From: HTCC5015 sp051747425
GTDB taxonomy: Bacteria > Pseudomonadota > Gammaproteobacteria > HTCC5015
DNA length: 64,000 bases
Direction: 5' to 3'
NCBI GenBank assembly: GCA_051747425.1
Contig: JBNJGD010000003.1
Location: forward strand, 62,001 to 126,000
Shown piece after piece: positions 60,076-64,000 of the stretch. The notes below the pieces were generated by a model. The model was not told the origin of the DNA, searched no databases, and saw nothing but the letters and a program-made list of their open reading frames with translations. Made by a program: the position numbers and the translations under genes. Every line of letters begins with the position of its first letter. Position 1 is the stretch's first letter.

Positions 60076-62103
60076 ATGAACATTACGCCAGCCAGTGCGC
60101 TATCGACCTGTGGTCGCGCCTTCAAGGTGTCGGCACTTGCCGCAGCAATGAGTTTTGCGGTCAGTACGCCTTCACAAGCCTATATTCTCGAGCTGGATAA
60201 CGGCTGGAACGGGAGTTGGGATACCACGCTGACCTACGGCATGGGTATCCGCATGGAAGATCCCGATGAATCCAATATCGGCCGGGCCAACGGCGGAACG
60301 GCTTACTCCGTCAACGGTGACGACGGCAACCTCAACTTCGATAAAGGCGATATGTTCAGCAACGCCTTCAAAGTGAGTTCCGAGGTGTTGGTGGAGAAAG
60401 GCGGCTACGGCGCTTTCTTCCGGGTTAATGCCATCTATGACGATGTGCTCGCCAATGACCGCTTTGCCGATCGTCCCCTCAACAACCGCAACCAGGGGTT
60501 CCCGCGCAACACCAGCGGCAGCCTGGAGGATGGGGTAAAGCCCTTTTCTGATGAAGCAGCCGATCTGGCCGCCGAGCGCATCGAACTGTTCGACGCCTAC
60601 GCCTTTGGCGGCTTTGACCTCGGCGAGCGACTGGTTACCTGGAAAGTCGGTAACCATGTCTTGAGCTGGGGTGAGTCCACCTTCATTCAAAACAGCATCA
60701 ACCAGGTCAATCCTTTTGATGTCTCCAAGTTGCGCGTTCCGGGCTCCGAGTTGAAAGACGCGGTGATCCCTGTGCCGATGGTGTCGGCCACGGTCGACAT
60801 TACCCCCAACAGTACTCTTGAAGCGTTTTATCAGCTCAAGTCCGAGCCCTTCCGCATTGATCCCACGGGTTCCTACTTCAGTACCAACGACTTTGCCGGT
60901 GAAGGCGGTGGCGATCACGGTGTTTTCCTGAGCTTTGGCGACGCCCACGACAGTGGCAGCGATGCCTTGCCCTTCCGCGTGTCCCGCGATGAAGATCGCG
61001 AAGCCGAGGACGATGGCCAGTTCGGTCTGGCCTTCCGCGTCTATGCGCCGGAACTCAACAACACCGAATTCGGCTTCTACTTCATGAACTACCACAGTCG
61101 CCTGCCGGTGATCAGTGGTCGCGCGCCGGATGCTGCCACCGTTCAACAGGCTTCTGCTGCAGCCGATGCGACCTTTACTGCCACTGGCGACACTTCTGCT
61201 GCTGTGGGTGCCTACATCAGTCAGTTGGGCGTCGACGGAGCCAACAACAGCCCGGCGCAGTATTATCTTGAGTACCCTGAAGACATTCAGTTGCTCGGCG
61301 TCAGCTTTAACACCAACCTCGCGCGCACCGGTGTCGCACTCCAGGGCGAGATCTCTCACCGCCAGGATGTGCCGGTTCAAATCGACGATGTGGCCCTGTT
61401 GATTGCCGCCATTGCCTCTTCACAGTCCGAGGGCTGTAACAATGTGGCTGGCGTCGGCTCTGCCGCTGCCTGTCAGGCGATGACCGACATCTCCAGCGCG
61501 GTTCAAATGGGGTCGTTTAACGCCGGTGATGAACTGCCCGGTTATGTACTCCGTGACATGTCCCAGTTCCAGACGACTGCGACCAAGGTGTTCAGCCGAG
61601 TGGCTGGCGCCGACCGCATGGTGCTGATCGGTGAAGTGGGCTTCAATTATGTTCACGACCTGCCGAGCAAGGACGACCTTTTGTTTGAAGTAAACGGTAC
61701 CTACCTGTCGGGCAATACCACAGAGGGCCAACTTGGTCAGGCACCCGGTGAGTATCTGCACCCCGACGATGCCAAGGATCCGTCCAACTTCCAGTCCAAG
61801 GGTGACTTCGCCGACGATTTCTCCTGGGGCTACATCATTGGTGGTCGTCTCGAGTACTCCAATGTGTTCAATAATGTGAACCTCAAGCCCAAGTTCTCAT
61901 ACAAGCACGATGTGTCAGGCAACTCGCCCGGCCCCGGTGGCAGCTTTGTTGAAGACCGCAAGGCGGCGACACTGGGTGTCGACTTTGACTACCAGCAGGC
62001 CTGGTCTGGCGGCGTCAGCTACACCAGCTTCTTCGGTGCCGGCGATCTCAATCTGTTGCGCGACCGCGACTTCCTGTCCATGAGTGTCCAATACGCGTTC
62101 TAA
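60076..62103 (+). CDS. DUF1302 family outer-membrane protein
   Basis: Exported protein of 675 residues. The start is the ATG at 60076, placed correctly after GGGGGGA (60066-60072); an in-frame TTG at 60064 is rejected. The signal ends near VSTPSQAYIL. The DUF1302 pattern is clear: WDTTLTYGMGIRMEDPD, GDMFSNAFKVSSEVLVEKGGYGAFFRVNAIYDD, GNHVLSWGESTFIQNSINQVNPFDVSKLR, and a final FLSMSVQYAF typical of a beta-barrel. The family is usually paired with DUF1329 and a YCF48-like and RND protein, as here, and is linked to growth on hydrophobic compounds. The exact cargo is unknown. Confidence 0.9.
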   Translation: MNITPASALSTCGRAFKVSALAAAMSFAVSTPSQAYILELDNGWNGSWDTTLTYGMGIRMEDPDESNIGRANGGTAYSVNGDDGNLNFDKGDMFSNAFKVSSEVLVEKGGYGAFFRVNAIYDDVLANDRFADRPLNNRNQGFPRNTSGSLEDGVKPFSDEAADLAAERIELFDAYAFGGFDLGERLVTWKVGNHVLSWGESTFIQNSINQVNPFDVSKLRVPGSELKDAVIPVPMVSATVDITPNSTLEAFYQLKSEPFRIDPTGSYFSTNDFAGEGGGDHGVFLSFGDAHDSGSDALPFRVSRDEDREAEDDGQFGLAFRVYAPELNNTEFGFYFMNYHSRLPVISGRAPDAATVQQASAAADATFTATGDTSAAVGAYISQLGVDGANNSPAQYYLEYPEDIQLLGVSFNTNLARTGVALQGEISHRQDVPVQIDDVALLIAAIASSQSEGCNNVAGVGSAAACQAMTDISSAVQMGSFNAGDELPGYVLRDMSQFQTTATKVFSRVAGADRMVLIGEVGFNYVHDLPSKDDLLFEVNGTYLSGNTTEGQLGQAPGEYLHPDDAKDPSNFQSKGDFADDFSWGYIIGGRLEYSNVFNNVNLKPKFSYKHDVSGNSPGPGGSFVEDRKAATLGVDFDYQQAWSGGVSYTSFFGAGDLNLLRDRDFLSMSVQYAF

Positions 62104-62123
62104 AAATTTAGGGGATGAACGAA

Positions 62124-63500
62124 ATGATTCAATATACAGCCAAAGCGCTCTGTTCAGCGGTTTTGCTGGCCAGTGTCAGCACGGCCGCCAACGCGGCCAT
62201 TTCCGAGACCGAAGCCAGCAAGCTGGGCAAACAGTTGACCCCCATGGGGGCCATCCAGGCCGGCAATGAAGACGGCACAATTCCCGCCTGGACAGGTGGT
62301 GTAAACACGCCGCCGAAGGGTTTCCGCTCTGGCGGACACCACCCGGACCCCTTTGCCAATGATGAGGTCCTGTTCAAAATCACGGCGGACAACTATCAGG
62401 AGTACGCCGAAAAACTGACCGAAGGCCAAAAGGAAATGTTCGAGCTGTACCCGGACACTTTCTACATGAATGTCTACCCGACCCGCCGCAGTGCCGCTTA
62501 CCCCGATCGCATTTACGATGCCACTCGTGAGGCCGCTACTTCGGCAGCTCTGTTGCCCGAGGGTAACGGTGTCACCGGTTCCGACAACTGGGCGGGCATT
62601 CCCTTCCCGATTCCGGAAACCGGCGTTGAGGTGATCTGGAACCACATTCTGCGCTACCGCGGTACTGGTGCGGCCAAGCGCCAGATTGTTCAGGCCGTGG
62701 TCAATCGCGATGGCGGTTATAACCTGGTCAAGTTCGAGGATGAGTTCTATCCGGTTTACGCCGATCCGGGCATCACCGAGGATCAGCTGGACAACATCAT
62801 TATTTACTTCAAGCAGCATGTGATTTCTCCGGCGCGTTTGGCCGGTGGCATCCTGCTGGTTCACGAGACACTGAACCAGGAAAAAGAGCACCGTAAAGCC
62901 TGGGTGTACAACCCTGGTCAGCGCCGTGTTCGCCGCGCTCCCAATGTGGCTTTCGACAATCCGCGTGAAGCTTCAGACGGTCTGGCGACTTCCGACCAGT
63001 TCGATATGTATAACGGCAGCCCCGAGCGCTACAACTGGGAGCTGAAGGGTCGTCAGGAAACCTTTATTCCCTACAACTCGTACAAGCTTCACAGCGATTC
63101 TGTGACTTACGATGATGTTTTGTCACCACTGCACATCAACCCCGAGTTGGTTCGCTACGAGCTCCACCGCACATGGGTTGTTGAGTCGACACTGAAGGAA
63201 AGTCAGCGACACATTTACAAGCGCCGCACTTTCTATGTGGATGAAGACTCCTGGCAGGTGGCCTCGGTGGACATCTACGACAACCGTGACGAGCTGTGGC
63301 GTGTGTCCAATGGCCACATCATCACCTACTACGACATTCCGACCGCGTGGACCACGGTGGAGGAGCATGTTGACTTGCAGTCTGGCCGCTATCTGGTCAT
63401 TGGCATGAACAACGAAGAGCCTTCTACCTATACATTCGGTCTCGACCGCACGGCGGCTGACTACCAGCCGAGTTCACTGCGGCGTGCCGGTCGCCGCTAA
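62124..63500 (+). CDS. DUF1329 family (outer-membrane lipoprotein-sorting-like) protein
   Basis: Periplasmic protein of 458 residues with a LolA/LolB-like lipid-binding fold expected for the family. The ATG at 62124 lies 9 bases after AGGGG (62110-62114); the ATG at 62115 would touch that site. The signal ends near VSTAANAAIS. Conserved blocks are LGKQLTPMGAIQAGNEDGTIPAWTGG (split by short loops), NWAGIPFPIPETGVEVIWNH and RRTFYVDEDSWQVASVDIYDNRDELWRV. It is thought to carry a lipid-like substrate between an inner-membrane RND protein and the DUF1302 barrel (inference from gene context). It follows the DUF1302 gene by 20 bp. Confidence 0.9.
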   Translation: MIQYTAKALCSAVLLASVSTAANAAISETEASKLGKQLTPMGAIQAGNEDGTIPAWTGGVNTPPKGFRSGGHHPDPFANDEVLFKITADNYQEYAEKLTEGQKEMFELYPDTFYMNVYPTRRSAAYPDRIYDATREAATSAALLPEGNGVTGSDNWAGIPFPIPETGVEVIWNHILRYRGTGAAKRQIVQAVVNRDGGYNLVKFEDEFYPVYADPGITEDQLDNIIIYFKQHVISPARLAGGILLVHETLNQEKEHRKAWVYNPGQRRVRRAPNVAFDNPREASDGLATSDQFDMYNGSPERYNWELKGRQETFIPYNSYKLHSDSVTYDDVLSPLHINPELVRYELHRTWVVESTLKESQRHIYKRRTFYVDEDSWQVASVDIYDNRDELWRVSNGHIITYYDIPTAWTTVEEHVDLQSGRYLVIGMNNEEPSTYTFGLDRTAADYQPSSLRRAGRR

Positions 63501-63518
63501 AGCGACCAGTGCAAGTAC

Positions 63519-63544
63519 CTGCGGCCGACGCTCTTGTCGGCCGC
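63519..63544 (+). other. Intercistronic hairpin after the DUF1329 gene
   Basis: Perfect 10-bp stem TGCGGCCGAC/GTCGGCCGCA with loop GCTCTT and no T run. It probably protects the upstream mRNA or lowers expression of the YCF48-like gene relative to the two envelope proteins. Confidence 0.5.
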
Positions 63545-63601
63545 ACGATCGACGGGCCCCTGCGGCCCTCCCCAAGACAATAATTCACATCGGGAACAGC
63601 C

Positions 63602-64000
63602 ATGATTGATAAGCTAAGTCTGACAGCGCTGGCCGCCGGGCTGGGGCTTCTTTTTGCCTCTGCTGCGACCTGGGCGGAAACCGCCGACACCAGTGTCGAG
63701 TACGCCGTGGAGGCGAATTTGGCCGATGACAGTTTACTACTGGATATCGAGAGAACGGGCGATCGCCTGGTGGCCGTTGGCGGCTATGGCAATATCGTCC
63801 TGTCCGATGATGCCGGCAAATCCTGGCGACAAGCCGAGTCGGTTGAGTCGCGCGTGACGCTGACATCGGTCGACTTTGCCACCGACCAGATAGGCATTGC
63901 TGTCGGGCACGATGCCATTATTCTCAAAACCGGGGATGCTGGCGAAACATGGGAGAGAATTCACTACGATCCCGAAGAAGAGCGTCCGCTGCTTGAGGTC
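63602..64000 (+). CDS. YCF48/BNR-repeat exported protein, 3' end outside window
   Basis: 133 codons are visible; the frame is open to the window end. The signal is LTALAAGLGLLFASAATWAE. Beta-propeller repeats of the photosystem-II assembly factor YCF48 type follow (GYGNIVLSDDAGKSWRQ, GHDAIILKTGDAGETWERIH), each with the Asp-x-Gly-x-x-W pattern. In this gene neighbourhood such proteins accompany DUF1302, DUF1329 and an RND/MMPL exporter, which I expect just beyond base 64000. Confidence 0.85.
   Translation, partial: MIDKLSLTALAAGLGLLFASAATWAETADTSVEYAVEANLADDSLLLDIERTGDRLVAVGGYGNIVLSDDAGKSWRQAESVESRVTLTSVDFATDQIGIAVGHDAIILKTGDAGETWERIHYDPEEERPLLEV

Noticed and set aside
1..64000. tRNA/rRNA genes, CRISPR arrays, prophage or defence islands
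   Set aside because: No repeat-spacer pattern, no cloverleaf-like 70-90 bp segments in the gaps, and no phage or restriction-type proteins were seen; gaps are short.

Overview
This is about 64 kb of G+C-rich, gene-dense chromosome from a heterotrophic gammaproteobacterium. The housekeeping proteins (HtpG, RlmM/YcgL, PcnB-FolK-PanBCD-Pgi, PurEK/PurT, DinB, FabR, TrmH, GlpK, RelA) are all of gammaproteobacterial type. The DUF1302/DUF1329/YCF48 group, the Pla-1/cef-type lipase, a patatin with DUF3336 and an ectoine-degradation gene set suggest a marine, lipid- and osmolyte-using member (a Cellvibrionales/Halieaceae-like origin is my inference). I see no rRNA, tRNA, CRISPR array, prophage or transposase gene.

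Layout. 1-6.3 kb: the end of htpG, then an iron-uptake pair (TonB-dependent siderophore receptor behind a Fur-box promoter, and a PepSY membrane protein) and a divergent periplasmic binding protein. 6.4-14.9 kb: one long plus-strand run that matches ectoine catabolism step by step: M20 deacetylase (DoeB2-like), EctB-type transaminase (DoeD role), M24-fold ectoine hydrolase (DoeA) and semialdehyde dehydrogenase (DoeC). It is followed without a break by an esterase, a cation/proton antiporter and a metallo-beta-lactamase-fold hydrolase. 14.9-20.4 kb: rlmM-ycgL, an RND/MMPL exporter, a FAD oxidoreductase and hslR. 20.4-28.6 kb: amt-PII nitrogen genes, then pcnB-folK-dNK-panB-panC-panD-pgi. 28.6-33.9 kb: purEK, a DUF547 protein, purT and a GAF-PAS-GGDEF diguanylate cyclase. 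34-45 kb: old yellow enzyme, LpxL-type acyltransferase, dinB, paired hotdog thioesterases, a MEST-like hydrolase, a voltage-sensor-like membrane protein, two very small genes, a nitroreductase, an AlkB-type dioxygenase, a MITE, another hydrolase, fabR, yjbQ and trmH. 45-53.8 kb: a second binding protein, glpK with a monoacylglycerol-lipase-like gene, a patatin and a large lipoprotein lipase. 53.8-59.8 kb: a TauE/SafE-like protein, a degenerate sigma54-activator-like protein, a Met/His-rich outer-membrane protein, an AEC carrier and relA. 60-64 kb: DUF1302-DUF1329-YCF48, cut by the window end.

Most noteworthy: pcnB lacks a usual start codon but keeps conserved N-terminal sequence behind a good Shine-Dalgarno and an ATC codon, recalling the AUU start of E. 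coli pcnB. A 263-bp MITE with perfect 22-bp ends and CTAG target duplications lies exactly between a stop codon and the alkB-type start. A 28-codon gene has a perfect ribosome-binding site and its own terminator. A voltage-sensor module has no pore behind it. The EctB-type transaminase carries a four-cysteine loop. A Fis-type regulator has a dismantled AAA+ ATPase site.

Several starts were revised from ribosome-binding-site position and homology (7754, 16439, 19998, 20523, 22279, 31215, 36241, 60076, 62124 on plus; 6332, 16054, 30202, 31129, 48430 on minus). Family calls rest on remembered motifs and were not checked by database search.
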